From an uncultured bacterium (GTDB taxonomy: Bacteria > Actinomycetota > Coriobacteriia > Coriobacteriales > Coriobacteriaceae), in assembly GCA_905216175.1 (NCBI GenBank), contig CAJMSV010000002.1:7282-71281 (forward strand): a stretch of 64,000 nucleotides of DNA, in the 5' to 3' direction. The translations under genes were made by a program, and so were the position numbers. Of the stretch, positions 1-9,187 are shown piece after piece. The notes below the pieces were generated by a model. The model was not told the DNA's origin. It did no database searches and worked only from the letters and a program-made list of their open reading frames with translations. Positions within the stretch are counted from its first letter, which is position 1. Each line of letters opens with the position of its first letter.

Positions 1-1112
1 CTGCCGACGGCTACATCGGCCTCGCTGTGATCTACGGCGCCATGAGCCTGTTCTGGTTCGTCGGCGTCCACGGCCCCTCGATCGTCGAGCCCGCCATCGC
101 TGCCGCTCTCGTTGCCAATATGACCGACAACCTGGCCGCATTCCAGGCTGGCCAGCACGCTTCCGCTGTCCTGACCCAGGGTGCCCAGTACTTCGTCGTC
201 TGCATGGGCGGCACCGGCGCCACACTCGTCCTGGTCTTTATGTTCTGCTTCCTGGCCAAGTCTCAGGAGATGCGCGCCGTCGGCAAGGCCGCCATTGTCC
301 CCGTCTGCTTTGCCGTCAACGAGCCGCTGCTGTTCGCCGCGCCCATCGTGCTCAACCCCGTCTTCTTTGTCCCGTTTGTCTTTGCCCCGATCGCCAACAT
401 CTGGATCCTCAAGATCTTTATCGACTTCTTGGGCATGAACGGCTTTATGTACACCCTGCCCTGGACCGTCCCCGGCCCCATCGGCACCATCATGGGCCTG
501 GGCTTCCAGCCGCTCGCCTTTGTGATGCTCGCCCTTATCCTGGTCGTCGACTTCGTTCTGTACTACCCGTTCTTCCGAGCCTATGACGCCCAGAAGTGCG
601 CCGAGGAGGCCGAGATCTCCCAGGAGGAGCTTGCCGCCAAGAACGCCGAGAAGGCCGCCAAGCTTAACGATGCCTTCCAGGGCAAGGCCGATGCCAAGAG
701 CGTTGCCGCCGGCGCCGCCGCCGAGGCCGTAAAGGCCGACGCCCCCGCCGCCTCCGCAGCACCCGCTGCCGAGGCAACGACCGCCAGCGACCTCAACGGC
801 AAGCGCGTGCTCGTGCTCTGCCAGGGCGGCGGTACCTCGGGCCTGCTCGCCAACGCGCTGGCCAAGGCCGCCAAGGAGCGCGGCATCAATCTTGAGACCG
901 CTGCCGAGGCCTATGGCAACCACGTTGACATGCTCCCCGACTTTGACCTGGTCGTCCTGGCCCCGCAGGCCGCCAGCTACCTGGCCGACCTGCAGAAAGA
1001 CTGCGAGCGCGTGGGCAACAAGTGCGTCGCCTGCCGCGGTAAGCAGTACATCGAGCTCTCCCAGAACGGCGACAAGTCTCTCGCCTTCGTGAGTGAACAG
1101 CTTTCGAAGTAA
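1..1112 (+). CDS. lacE: Lactose-type PTS permease EIICB, 5' end outside window
   Basis: The frame is already open at the first bases, so the gene begins upstream; only the second half of the EIIC membrane domain and the EIIB domain are here. EIIC of the lactose family carries a beta-galactoside across the membrane and EIIB phosphorylates it. Seen: the SLFWFVGVHGPSIVEP and GGTGATLV stretches and the FAVNEPLLFAAPIVLNP loop typical of LacE, an Ala/Glu-rich linker, then an EIIB domain with the phosphorylatable Cys in VLCQGGGTSG. A lacG-like gene follows after a 66-bp spacer, so import and hydrolysis are probably co-transcribed. Closest in recalled sequence to Lactococcus LacE. Exact substrate (lactose, N-acetyllactosamine or another beta-galactoside) cannot be told. 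Confidence 0.92.
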   Translation, partial: ADGYIGLAVIYGAMSLFWFVGVHGPSIVEPAIAAALVANMTDNLAAFQAGQHASAVLTQGAQYFVVCMGGTGATLVLVFMFCFLAKSQEMRAVGKAAIVPVCFAVNEPLLFAAPIVLNPVFFVPFVFAPIANIWILKIFIDFLGMNGFMYTLPWTVPGPIGTIMGLGFQPLAFVMLALILVVDFVLYYPFFRAYDAQKCAEEAEISQEELAAKNAEKAAKLNDAFQGKADAKSVAAGAAAEAVKADAPAASAAPAAEATTASDLNGKRVLVLCQGGGTSGLLANALAKAAKERGINLETAAEAYGNHVDMLPDFDLVVLAPQAASYLADLQKDCERVGNKCVACRGKQYIELSQNGDKSLAFVSEQLSK

Positions 1113-1121
1113 GTAACGCTT

Positions 1122-1155
1122 AGGGCCAGCCGACCATCCAAGACCGGCTGGCCCT
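1122..1155 (+). promoter_or_regulatory. Hairpin in the lacE-lacG spacer
   Basis: Perfect 11-bp arms (AGGGCCAGCCG / CGGCTGGCCCT) in the gap between the permease and the hydrolase gene. No run of T follows, so it is more likely an RNA stabiliser, processing site or weak attenuator than a full terminator. The other two lacE/lacG spacers in the window also hold T-less hairpins. Confidence 0.6.
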
Positions 1156-1178
1156 TCGATTTAGACGATTGGATCATC

Positions 1179-2618
1179 ATGTCCGTTAACCCTGCTAGCG
1201 TCACCAACCCGCCTGCGCAGTTTCCCGAGGACTTTGTCTTTGGCGGTGCTACCGCTGCCTACCAGGTAGAGGGTGAGACCCGCACTCACGGTAAGGGCAA
1301 GGTTGCCTGGGACGACTTCCTGGAGGCCCAGGGGCGCTTTTCCCCCGATCCCGCTTCGGACTTCTACAACCAGTACCCCGTCGATTTGGAGCTGTGCGAG
1401 GAGTTTGGCATCAACGGCATTCGCCTCTCCATCGCCTGGAGCCGCATCTTCCCCAACGGTATCGGTGAGATTAACCCCGAGGGTGTCCAGTTCTATCACG
1501 ATCTCTTCGCCGAATGCCACAAGCACCACGTTGAGCCGTTTGTCACGCTGCATCACTTCGATACGCCGCTTCCCCTCTTTGAGAAGGGCGACTTCCTCAA
1601 CCGCGAGACCATCGACGCCTTTGTGGACTTTGCCACCTTCTGCTTTAAGGAGTACGCCGACCAGGTGACCTACTGGTTCACCTTTAACGAGATCTGGGCC
1701 GACGCCTCCAACACCTACATCGAGGGCACCTTCCCCGGTGGCGTCAAGGCGCATCTGGCCGAGGCCTTCCAGTGCGAGCACAACATGATGCTCGCCCACG
1801 CCAAGGCCGTGCTGGCCTTCCACAACGGCGGCTTTAAGGGCAAGATCGGCGTCATTCAGTCGCTGGAGTTTAAGTATCCGCTCAACGAGAACGACCCCGC
1901 CGATATCAAGGCCGCCAACAACGAGCACGTGCTGCAAAACCAGTTCTTGCTCGACGCCACCTTCCGCGGCGACTACGCGCCCGACACCCTCGAGTGCGCC
2001 AACCGCCTGGCTGCCGTCTCGGGCGGCACCATCGAGATCCTAGACGAGGACCTCGAGATTATGCGCGAGGCCGCACTCTACAACGACTACCTGGGCGTTA
2101 ACAACTACCAGTGCCGTTTCTTGAAGGCTTACGACGGCGAGAACGACCTGCACCACAACGGTACGGGCGAGAAGGGCACCGGCCGCTGGCGCGTTAAGGG
2201 CATTGGCGAGCATGTGAACAAGCCTGGCATCCCCACCACCGACTGGGACTGGATCATCTATCCCGAGGGCCTGTTCGATCTGCTCGTCTACATTAAGCAG
2301 CGCTATCCCAACTACAAGCAGATCTTCATTACCGAAAACGGCATGGGCTACAAGGACCCCTACAAGGACGGTTTTGTGGACGACCAGCCGCGCATCGACT
2401 ATATCGAGCAGCACCTGCGCTGGTTGCTCAAGGCCATGGAGGTGGGCGTCAACGTGGGTGGCTACTTCCTGTGGAGCCTGCAGGATCAGTTCTCCTGGAC
2501 CAATGGCTACAACAAGCGTTACGGCTTCTTTTACGTTGACTTTGAAACCCAGAAGCGCACGCCCAAGGCAAGCGCCTACTGGTACAAGCACGTGGCGCAG
2601 ACCCGTCGTCTGGACTAG
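1179..2618 (+). CDS. lacG: 6-phospho-beta-galactosidase (GH1)
   Basis: Cytoplasmic GH1 enzyme that would hydrolyse the 6-phospho-beta-galactoside delivered by the PTS into galactose-6-phosphate and the aglycone sugar. The 479-residue length fits the family. Seen: N-terminal FVFGGATAAYQVEG, acid/base Glu in TFNEIW, nucleophile Glu in ITENGMGYK, and a C-terminal SWTNGYNKRYG segment whose Ser, Lys and Tyr match the phosphate-binding residues known for LacG. Overall it resembles Lactococcus LacG more than 6-phospho-beta-glucosidases such as BglA. It follows the lacE-like gene and ends before a strong terminator. Natural substrate is not determinable; LacNAc-type mucin or milk sugars are possible. 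Confidence 0.88.
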   Translation: MSVNPASVTNPPAQFPEDFVFGGATAAYQVEGETRTHGKGKVAWDDFLEAQGRFSPDPASDFYNQYPVDLELCEEFGINGIRLSIAWSRIFPNGIGEINPEGVQFYHDLFAECHKHHVEPFVTLHHFDTPLPLFEKGDFLNRETIDAFVDFATFCFKEYADQVTYWFTFNEIWADASNTYIEGTFPGGVKAHLAEAFQCEHNMMLAHAKAVLAFHNGGFKGKIGVIQSLEFKYPLNENDPADIKAANNEHVLQNQFLLDATFRGDYAPDTLECANRLAAVSGGTIEILDEDLEIMREAALYNDYLGVNNYQCRFLKAYDGENDLHHNGTGEKGTGRWRVKGIGEHVNKPGIPTTDWDWIIYPEGLFDLLVYIKQRYPNYKQIFITENGMGYKDPYKDGFVDDQPRIDYIEQHLRWLLKAMEVGVNVGGYFLWSLQDQFSWTNGYNKRYGFFYVDFETQKRTPKASAYWYKHVAQTRRLD

Positions 2619-2663
2619 TGGCTGGCGGGGTTGCCCGCTCACACAACCTGTCCCCATTTCTCA

Positions 2664-2709
2664 GCCGGGGGCGGCACGTCACACGGCGCGCCGCCCCCGG
2701 TCTTTTTGT
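2664..2709 (+). terminator. Rho-independent terminator after lacG
   Basis: GC-rich stem CCGGGGGCGGC / GCCGCCCCCGG followed by TCTTTTTGTTTTT. It closes the first lacE-lacG unit. Confidence 0.85.
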
Positions 2710-2733
2710 TTTTGGGCTGGTCGGGAGCCGTTT

Positions 2734-2790
2734 GTCTCGATCTGTAACATCTAGCCGAGTTTTTTGGTCCTAGCTGTTACAGATTGAGAC
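2734..2790. repeat. 57-bp palindromic repeat, array 1 unit a
   Basis: Inverted arms GTCTCGATCTGTAAC and GTTACAGATTGAGAC surround a T-rich centre with inner TAG/CTA pairing. It belongs to a nine-copy family confined to the lac island in this window. It lies between convergent lacG and lacI genes. Confidence 0.85.
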
Positions 2791-2815
2791 GAACAGGATT
2801 GCTCTTTCCGAAGAA

Positions 2816-2871
2816 TCTAAATCTGTAACACGTAGCCCGCTTTTGACCGTCTACCTGTTACAAATCGAGAC
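2816..2871. repeat. 57-bp palindromic repeat, array 1 unit b
   Basis: Second unit of array 1, with a slightly decayed left arm (TCTAAATCTGTAAC) and right arm GTTACAAATCGAGAC, 25 bp after unit a. Confidence 0.8.
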
Positions 2872-2885
2872 AAACGGAGTAGGAC

Positions 2886-3923
2886 CTAACCCCGTATGTC
2901 CCTAACAGTCGAGCGTTCGACCAGCGTACTCGGCACATGAATCGCCTCGATAGACGAGCTCTCTCCAATCGCCGCCTCAAACGCAAGCTTACCGACACCG
3001 CGCAAATCAAATCGCAGCGTCGTCAGTCGATTGTGAGGAACAAGTCCCTCGAGTGCGTCGTCGATACCAACCACGCTCACGTCGTCGGGCACGGACAGGC
3101 CCGCGTTCTCGAGCGCGGCGATAACGCCCAGCGCCATCTGGTCATTTGCCGCAAGCACGGCAGTCGGCGCCTGCGACCCGCCGGCAAGCACCTCGGCCGC
3201 AATCCGCTCGCCCATGGCGTACCCACTGTCCGCACTCCAATCGCCACGCAGCATCGGAGCGGCATCGACATGAGCACGACCCAGCGTATCGCGCCAACCG
3301 GCCTCACGAAAACGCGAGGAAATCGAGTTTTCCGGACCCGCCACAAACCGCATATTCGAGTGACCATGTTCCAGCAGATAATTGGTCAACAGCTCGCACG
3401 AACCATACTGGTCGGAGTCGATCGTCGTGCAGCGCGGATGCGCATACATGGACAGGATGACCGTTCGCACTCCCGGCTGGGGAACAAACTCCTCAAAATC
3501 GGGAGCCATGCGGTTCATGTTGAGAATCATGCCGTCGACGGGTCGCTCGACCATGCGGCGCGAGGCATCGGCAAGTGTATAGGGCTTGTCGCCGCCCATC
3601 TCGATCATAGTGACGGCAAAATCGTGCTCGCGCGCCGCTTGCATGATACCCTCGAGCGTCGCCAGGTTACCGACACGTGTGATGTTGTACATGCACAGGC
3701 CAATAGAACGATACGACCCGCCGCGCAACGCCGCTCCAGCAAAATTGGGACGAAAGCCCAGCTCTTCCATGGCGGCCAGCACACGCTTGCGCGTCTTTTC
3801 CGTCACGTTGGGCATACCGTTGACCACGCGAGACACAGTCTGGCGGCTCACGCCAGCGAGCGCCGCAACCTCTGCCGCGCTCGCCGAACGACCATTCCTT
3901 GTCTGCTGATCCATGCCTTCCAC
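2886..3923 (-). CDS. LacI-family transcriptional regulator
   Basis: Sugar-responsive repressor. Seen: N-terminal helix-turn-helix and hinge (SAAEVAALAGVSRQTVSRVV), then a periplasmic-binding-protein-like effector domain including GIDDALEGLVPHNRLTT near the end. The start is uncertain: I prefer the GTG at 3923, which has AGG five bases upstream, over the ATG at 3914. The gene points away from the next lacG-lacE pair, and the shared upstream region has three ACGTGNTCAT boxes that could be its operators. Target and inducer are inferred only from position. Confidence 0.85.
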   Translation of the reverse strand: MEGMDQQTRNGRSASAAEVAALAGVSRQTVSRVVNGMPNVTEKTRKRVLAAMEELGFRPNFAGAALRGGSYRSIGLCMYNITRVGNLATLEGIMQAAREHDFAVTMIEMGGDKPYTLADASRRMVERPVDGMILNMNRMAPDFEEFVPQPGVRTVILSMYAHPRCTTIDSDQYGSCELLTNYLLEHGHSNMRFVAGPENSISSRFREAGWRDTLGRAHVDAAPMLRGDWSADSGYAMGERIAAEVLAGGSQAPTAVLAANDQMALGVIAALENAGLSVPDDVSVVGIDDALEGLVPHNRLTTLRFDLRGVGKLAFEAAIGESSSIEAIHVPSTLVERSTVRDIRG

Positions 3924-3980
3924 GCTAACCTGCTTCCCAACTATTCCCCGCGCCCATGGCGCATCGTACATACATTGATA

Positions 3981-4144
3981 ACGTGCTCATGATACCCGAG
4001 CCATATACCACAACATGAAAACTTCTGTCAATCAAAACCGCTTACCGAACAAATACAACCGTTCGCGGCTGTTTGAAGTTGTTTTGTTTCTATACATCCC
4101 AGCCGGATGTTAACGTGATCATTGTCAAATATTCACGTGCTCAT
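3981..4144. promoter_or_regulatory. Regulatory region between lacI and lacG: ACGTGNTCAT boxes
   Basis: ACGTGCTCAT at 3981 and 4135 and ACGTGATCAT at 4113 are direct copies between the divergent lacI and lacG genes. In the same gap, ACCGCTTACCG (about 4037) and ACCGTTCGCGG (about 4058) match an ACCGNNNACCG motif seen before other PTS genes here. The boxes are seen; the binding protein is inferred. Confidence 0.45.
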
Positions 4145-4264
4145 TTTGGTTCTAATCATTTTAAGATAGTGTTTATCGGGCTTTTTCACCGCTGAACGCT
4201 AACCAGGGAGCCTCCTGAGCGCAAACGCACAATATCGAACAGCGAGACGAGAGGGTGTATGCAT

Positions 4265-5707
4265 ATGTCTTTGCTAAACCGCGTACAGCAGCTGCCGAAG
4301 GGCTTTGTTTGGGGCGCCGCAACCGCCGCGTACCAAACGGAAGGTTCCACGAAGGTGGCAGGCAAGGGTAAGACCATGTGGGACGATTACCTTGTCGCCC
4401 AGGGTCGCTTTTTGCCCGACCCGGCCAGTGATTTCTACAACCGCTACGAGGAGGATATCCGCCTTTCTGCCGAGCATGGACTCAACGCCATTCGTGTGTC
4501 CATCGCCTGGACCCGCATCTTCCCCAACGGCGACGATGCCGAACCCCTCGCCGAGGGCGTTAAGCACTACCACGAGCTGTTCGCCTGCTGCAAAAAGTAT
4601 GGCGTCGAGCCCTATGTGTCCCTGCATCACTTTGACTCCCCCGCCGCCCTGTTCAACCAGGGCGACTGGCTCAACCGCAAGACCGTCGACGCCTATGTGC
4701 GCTATGCCGAGTTCTGCTTCCGCGAGTTCCGCGAGGTCAAGAATTGGTTCACCATCAACGAGCTCATCAGCCTCTCGCACTCCCAATACATCCAAGGCAA
4801 CTTCCCGCCCAACCATCACTTTGATGTGACGAGCGGCATCCAGAGCCAGCACAACGAGCTCGTTGCCCACGCCCGCGCCGTCAACCTGTATAAGGATCTT
4901 GACGAGACCGAGCACCTGGGCGGACGCATTGGCATGGTCAACGTCCTGACGCCGGCATATCCTGCCACCGACTCGCCCGCCGACCAGCACGCCGCCGACC
5001 TGTACAACGCCTTCTACACCGACTTCATCATGGACGGCGCCTTCCTGGGTCACTACTCCGCGCGCACCCTCTCACTCATCAACGAGATTCTGCGTGCCAA
5101 CAACGCCACACTTACGGTTGAGGACAGCGACATGGAGGAGCTCGCCAAGGCGGCGCCCCGCAACGATATGTTCGGCCTCAACTACTATCAGTCGGCGTTT
5201 ATCGCCGCCTACGATGGCGAGTCAACCAACAGCTTTAACGGCACCGGAGACAAGGGCACCTCGTGCTTTAAGTTTAAGGGCGTCGGGCAGCAGGTCGATA
5301 TGCCGGGTATCCCCACCACCGACTGGGATTGGCTCATCTACCCGCAAGGCCTCTACGACACGCTCAAGCACATCAGCGCCACCTATCCCAACCTCCCCGT
5401 CATCTATATCACCGAAAACGGCCTGGGCCACAAGGACCCCGAGCCCGACGCAAACGGCATCGTCGCCGATCCCGAGCGCATCGACTTTGTCGACCAGCAC
5501 ATGGAGAAGGTGCTCCAGGCGCGCGCCGAGGGCGTCGACGTCCAGGGCTACTTTATCTGGAGCCTGCAGGACCAGTTCTCGTGGGCCAATGGCTATAACA
5601 AGCGCTACGGCCTGTTCTACATCGACTTCGACACGCAAAAACGCTACATCAAGCAGTCGGCACTCTGGTACAAGGAGCTCGCCGACACTATGGCGGACGC
5701 GCAGTAG
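4265..5707 (+). CDS. lacG: 6-phospho-beta-galactosidase (GH1), second copy
   Basis: Second GH1 enzyme of the island, about 480 residues. Acid/base Glu lies in TINELISLS, nucleophile Glu in ITENGLGHK, and the phosphate-binding SWANGYNKRYGLFYIDF segment is kept. The aglycone-side loops differ from the other two copies, for example ELISLSHSQYIQGNF after the acid/base, which suggests a different disaccharide. Start: ATG at 4265 with GAGGG nine bases upstream; ATG at 4259 is in frame but too close to it. Unlike the other two pairs, the hydrolase precedes its permease. Confidence 0.86.
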   Translation: MSLLNRVQQLPKGFVWGAATAAYQTEGSTKVAGKGKTMWDDYLVAQGRFLPDPASDFYNRYEEDIRLSAEHGLNAIRVSIAWTRIFPNGDDAEPLAEGVKHYHELFACCKKYGVEPYVSLHHFDSPAALFNQGDWLNRKTVDAYVRYAEFCFREFREVKNWFTINELISLSHSQYIQGNFPPNHHFDVTSGIQSQHNELVAHARAVNLYKDLDETEHLGGRIGMVNVLTPAYPATDSPADQHAADLYNAFYTDFIMDGAFLGHYSARTLSLINEILRANNATLTVEDSDMEELAKAAPRNDMFGLNYYQSAFIAAYDGESTNSFNGTGDKGTSCFKFKGVGQQVDMPGIPTTDWDWLIYPQGLYDTLKHISATYPNLPVIYITENGLGHKDPEPDANGIVADPERIDFVDQHMEKVLQARAEGVDVQGYFIWSLQDQFSWANGYNKRYGLFYIDFDTQKRYIKQSALWYKELADTMADAQ

Positions 5708-5728
5708 CGCATCGCCTCGCTTTCCCCC

Positions 5729-5775
5729 GAGAGGGGAGCGGCCCTATGCGATACAAACCCAGCCGCTCCCCTCTC
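5729..5775 (+). promoter_or_regulatory. Hairpin in the lacG-lacE spacer
   Basis: Perfect 14-bp arms (GAGAGGGGAGCGGC at 5729-5742 and its complement at 5762-5775) with no T-run after them. Placed in a 176-bp spacer, it may protect or process the upstream message, or attenuate entry into the permease gene. Confidence 0.6.
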
Positions 5776-5883
5776 TCCCCCTGGGACCGACCCCGCCTGC
5801 ACCCGGGCTTTTAGCAAGCGGGAGACCATATAGGTTTTCAACGTCCATGCCATTAAGATTTCATGCAAATAGGAGCGTGAACT

Positions 5884-7644
5884 ATGGAATCGATCGTTAA
5901 GTTCTTGGAGAAAGGTCAGCCGTACTTCGATAAGGTCTCTAAGAACATCTACCTTCAGGCCATTAAAGACGGCTTTTTGGCAGCAATGCCCATCATCCTG
6001 TCTTCTTCTGTCTTCCTGCTTATTTCGACCCTGCCGGGCGTTGTCGCCACGGTCGGCGGCTTTACGCTGCCCGACTGGTGGAACGTCGACGTCGTGAACT
6101 TCTGCAACAAGGTTTACAACTTCACGATGGGCGTCGTGGGCATCATGGTCGCCGGCACCACCGCAAGCGCGCTGACCGGCTCCAAGAACCGCCGCATGCC
6201 TGCCGGCAAGGCCATCAACGCCACGCGCACCATGGTCGCCGCCATGTGCGCTATGCTCATCTTGGCCGTTACCCAGACGAGTGCCAAGATCGACGGCGCC
6301 GATGTCTCGGTGTTCTTTACCGACAACATGGGCACCAAGGGCCTACTGAGCTCCTTTGTCGCCGCATTTGCCACGGTCAACATCTATGCCTTCTGCATTA
6401 AGCGAGACATCACCATCAAGCTGCCCAAAGAAGTCCCCGGCGCCATCGCCCAGAACTTCCGCGACATCTTCGCCTTCAGCTTCTCCATCCTGTTTGTCGC
6501 CGTCATCGACGTTATCTGCCGCACCTGCTTGGCCGTCCCGTTTGCCAACGTCATCTCCACGCTGGTGAGCCCGCTGTTCGCCGCTGCCGATTCCTACGCC
6601 GGCCTCGCCCTCATCTGGTTCATGATCCCGCTGTTCTGGTTCATGGGCATCCACGGCCCCTCGGTCGTTAAGCCTGCCCTCAACGCCGCGCTGTTTGGCA
6701 ACATCACCACCAACCTCGCCACGCTGCAGGCCGGCGGTCACCCCGCCCTCGCCCTGACCGAGAACTTCGGTAACTACATCGGCGAACTCGGCGGCACCGG
6801 CGCCACGTTCATTGTCCCGATCATCTTCCTGCTCTTTATGCGCTCCAAGCAGCTCAAGGCCGTCGGCAAAGCCTCTGTCGTACCCGTGATGTTCGCCGTC
6901 AACGAGCCGCTGCTGTTCGCCGCGCCCATCATCCTCAACCCGTACTTCCTGATCCCGTTCCTGTTTGCCCCCGTGGCCAACGTCCTCATTGGTAAGTTCT
7001 TCATCGACTTTTTGGGCATGAACGGCTTTATCTATGCCATGCCGTGGGCACTCCCCGGACCGATCGGCACCTTCATCGACACCAACTTCCAGCCGATCTC
7101 TCTGGTCCTGGTTGTCGTCCTGCTGGTCGTTGACTTCTTAATCTACTACCCGTTCTGCAAGGCCTACGACAACGTCCTGTGCAAGCAGGAGGCCGAGACC
7201 CTGGCCGAAGAAGAGGCCGAGGAGACCAAGGCCGTCAAGACCGCTGCCGCCCCCGCCGTTGAGGCTCCTGTTGTCGAGACCGCTTCTGCCACTGAGGCCT
7301 CCGCAGCTCCGTCCGCCCTTAAGGGCAAGGATCTGAGGGTTCTGGTTCTGTGCGCTGGCGCCGGCACCTCTGCACTGCTCGCCAACGCGCTTAAGGAAGG
7401 CGCCGACGAGCTGGGCATCGACATTACCGCCAACGCCGGTGCCTACGGCAGCCACTACGCCATCATGGACCAGTACAACGTCATCGTCCTGGCTCCGCAG
7501 GTTCGCACCTATTACAACGAGATGAAGGCCGACACCGACCGCCTGGGCATCACGCTGCTGTCGCCCAAGGGCAAACAGTACATCGACCTCACTAAGGATC
7601 CCAAGGGTGCCGTCGCCTGGATCGAGGAAAACCTCGAGGCATAA
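5884..7644 (+). CDS. lacE: Lactose-type PTS permease EIICB, second copy
   Basis: Complete 586-residue EIICB fusion. The N-terminus (FLEKGQPYFDKVSKNIYL) and IKDGFLAAMP match LacE. Multiple membrane segments form EIIC, including FWFMGIHGPSVVKP and FAVNEPLLFAAPIILNP. An Ala/Glu/Val-rich linker at about 435-485 leads to EIIB with the active Cys in VLCAGAGTSALL. It needs HPr and a Lac-type EIIA, neither of which is in this window. AGGAG upstream supports the ATG. It follows the second lacG and ends at a strong terminator. Confidence 0.9.
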   Translation: MESIVKFLEKGQPYFDKVSKNIYLQAIKDGFLAAMPIILSSSVFLLISTLPGVVATVGGFTLPDWWNVDVVNFCNKVYNFTMGVVGIMVAGTTASALTGSKNRRMPAGKAINATRTMVAAMCAMLILAVTQTSAKIDGADVSVFFTDNMGTKGLLSSFVAAFATVNIYAFCIKRDITIKLPKEVPGAIAQNFRDIFAFSFSILFVAVIDVICRTCLAVPFANVISTLVSPLFAAADSYAGLALIWFMIPLFWFMGIHGPSVVKPALNAALFGNITTNLATLQAGGHPALALTENFGNYIGELGGTGATFIVPIIFLLFMRSKQLKAVGKASVVPVMFAVNEPLLFAAPIILNPYFLIPFLFAPVANVLIGKFFIDFLGMNGFIYAMPWALPGPIGTFIDTNFQPISLVLVVVLLVVDFLIYYPFCKAYDNVLCKQEAETLAEEEAEETKAVKTAAAPAVEAPVVETASATEASAAPSALKGKDLRVLVLCAGAGTSALLANALKEGADELGIDITANAGAYGSHYAIMDQYNVIVLAPQVRTYYNEMKADTDRLGITLLSPKGKQYIDLTKDPKGAVAWIEENLEA

Positions 7645-7677
7645 GACGCTGACACCACCTGCCGCTTGCAGACAATA

Positions 7678-7724
7678 AATGGCCCGTGCATCGATGTGTG
7701 ATGCGCGGGCCATTTTGTTTAGAC
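7678..7724 (+). terminator. Rho-independent terminator after lacE copy 2
   Basis: Stem AATGGCCCGTGCAT / ATGCGCGGGCCATT with one mismatch, followed by TTGTTT. It closes the lacG-lacE unit. Confidence 0.8.
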
Positions 7725-7741
7725 CGCACCCGTCCTCCTGT

Positions 7742-7802
7742 TCATCTCAATCTGTAACATCTAGCCGAGTTTTTCGGTCCTAGCTGTTACAGATCGAGAT
7801 GA
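7742..7802. repeat. 57-bp palindromic repeat, array 2 unit a
   Basis: TCATCTCAATCTGTAAC pairs with GTTACAGATCGAGATGA; the outer bases have changed on both arms so that pairing is kept. It lies between convergent lacE and lacI genes. Confidence 0.85.
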
Positions 7803-7822
7803 ACGCACAGGCCAAGCCGAAA

Positions 7823-7879
7823 ATCTCAATCTGTAACATGTAGACCACTTTTGACCGTCTAGTTGTTACAGATCGAGAC
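7823..7879. repeat. 57-bp palindromic repeat, array 2 unit b
   Basis: Arms ATCTCAATCTGTAAC and GTTACAGATCGAGAC with the inner TAG/CTA and a T-rich centre; 20 bp after unit a. Confidence 0.85.
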
Positions 7880-7901
7880 AAACGGAATAGGCCGAGCACG
7901 T

Positions 7902-8912
7902 CTACGCCCGCAAGTCCTTTACGCTGGAACGCTCGACCAACACGCCCGAGACGAGCGTACGGCTTCTGGAGCTCGGAGCTTCCAGACCCGCGACGACCTC
8001 GTTGAGCGCACGGACGCCCAGCTCGCGGTGGCGAAACTTCACCGACGTCAGAATCGAGTTGGGAATCGTCTTATAGAGCTCATCGTCGAAGCCGATCACG
8101 GACACATCATTGGGCACACTGAGCCCTTTGTCACGTAGAGCCATCATCACGCCGTTTGCCATGCAGTCGTTAGCAGCGAGGACCGCCGTGCAATCGGGCT
8201 TATCGGCAAGCACAAGGCCCGCGGCATAGCCACTATCCGCATTCCAATCGCCTTGCAGAGGCTCGGGCGGCTCAATGCCACGCGCCTCGAGTGCCGCACG
8301 CCAACCTTTCATACGGCACTGGCTCGACAACGACTCTTTCTTACCAGAGACGAAGTACACGTTTTTATGCCCGTGGTTCAAGAAGTACTCGCACGCCATG
8401 CGCGCGCCGCCCTCTTGGTCGTCACTGACGGTGGAGCAGGTAGGATGTTCCATCGGTGTGATAATCACCGTCTTGAGGTCTTTCGGTGCCTCAAAAGTAT
8501 CAAAGTCATCGACCATCTGACGCAGGTTGAAGATCATGCCATCAACAGGCAGCTGCGACATCCTACGCGCCGCTTCGGCAAGGGTCATCTTCTCCCCCGC
8601 CCGCTTTTTGATCATCGTGAGCGCAAAGCCGCGTTCTTCGGCGGCATCTGCGATACCGTCAATCATGTCCACGGCACCGCCCGACAAGTGGAACAGCACC
8701 ACGCCAATGCACCCGTAACGGCCCAACTTGAGCGAACGCGCGGCAAAGTTGGTTCGAAACCCGAGCGCCTCCATTGCGGAATGAACCTTATCGCGTGTCG
8801 ACTCTCGCACGCTATCGGGCTCGTTGATCACACGCGAAACCGTCTTGAGAGAAACACCCGCAGCAATCGCCACATCGTTCATTGAGACATTTTTCTTGTC
8901 CATCGTTGCCAC
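7902..8912 (-). CDS. LacI-family transcriptional regulator, second copy
   Basis: LacI-type repressor. Seen: N-terminal HTH/hinge (SMNDVAIAAGVSLKTVSRVI) and a sugar-binding-protein-like domain ending in an LVERSSVKDLRA tail that resembles the first LacI (LVERSTVRDIRG), so the two are probably paralogues. Start chosen at GTG 8912, with GGAG five bases upstream; ATG at 8903 is the alternative. It is divergent from the third lacE, with an 18-bp perfect palindrome in the shared region that could be its operator. Confidence 0.85.
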   Translation of the reverse strand: MATMDKKNVSMNDVAIAAGVSLKTVSRVINEPDSVRESTRDKVHSAMEALGFRTNFAARSLKLGRYGCIGVVLFHLSGGAVDMIDGIADAAEERGFALTMIKKRAGEKMTLAEAARRMSQLPVDGMIFNLRQMVDDFDTFEAPKDLKTVIITPMEHPTCSTVSDDQEGGARMACEYFLNHGHKNVYFVSGKKESLSSQCRMKGWRAALEARGIEPPEPLQGDWNADSGYAAGLVLADKPDCTAVLAANDCMANGVMMALRDKGLSVPNDVSVIGFDDELYKTIPNSILTSVKFRHRELGVRALNEVVAGLEAPSSRSRTLVSGVLVERSSVKDLRA

Positions 8913-8984
8913 TACTTCTCCAGTCGGTTTTGCATCGCTTGCTTTTTGCGTTCTAGCATACACTACCTGCCCGACTGACAAATC

Positions 8985-9083
8985 AACCGTTTACCGGACA
9001 ATATCGACCGCTCACCCGTATATCCTTGTTGCTCTTCCAAAAATGTCTTACGTTGTCATTAACGAAATGACAACGTTGTCATT
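8985..9083. promoter_or_regulatory. Operator region of the third lacE: 18-bp palindrome and ACCG boxes
   Basis: AATGACAACGTTGTCATT at 9066-9083 is a perfect palindrome with central CG, as is usual for LacI-family operators. A further half site CGTTGTCATT sits at 9051-9060. ACCGTTTACCG (8986) and ACCGCTCACCC (9007) match the ACCG direct-repeat motif found before other PTS genes. LacI binding is inferred. Confidence 0.6.
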
Positions 9084-9187
9084 TCGCAATGCCTTCCTTA
9101 AGCAGGAAGGTTTCCGGGCAGTCCTGACCATCCATCGACGACCAGTTCCATCCACATGCATCGCGCATCAAGTAGCAAAGGAGCTCT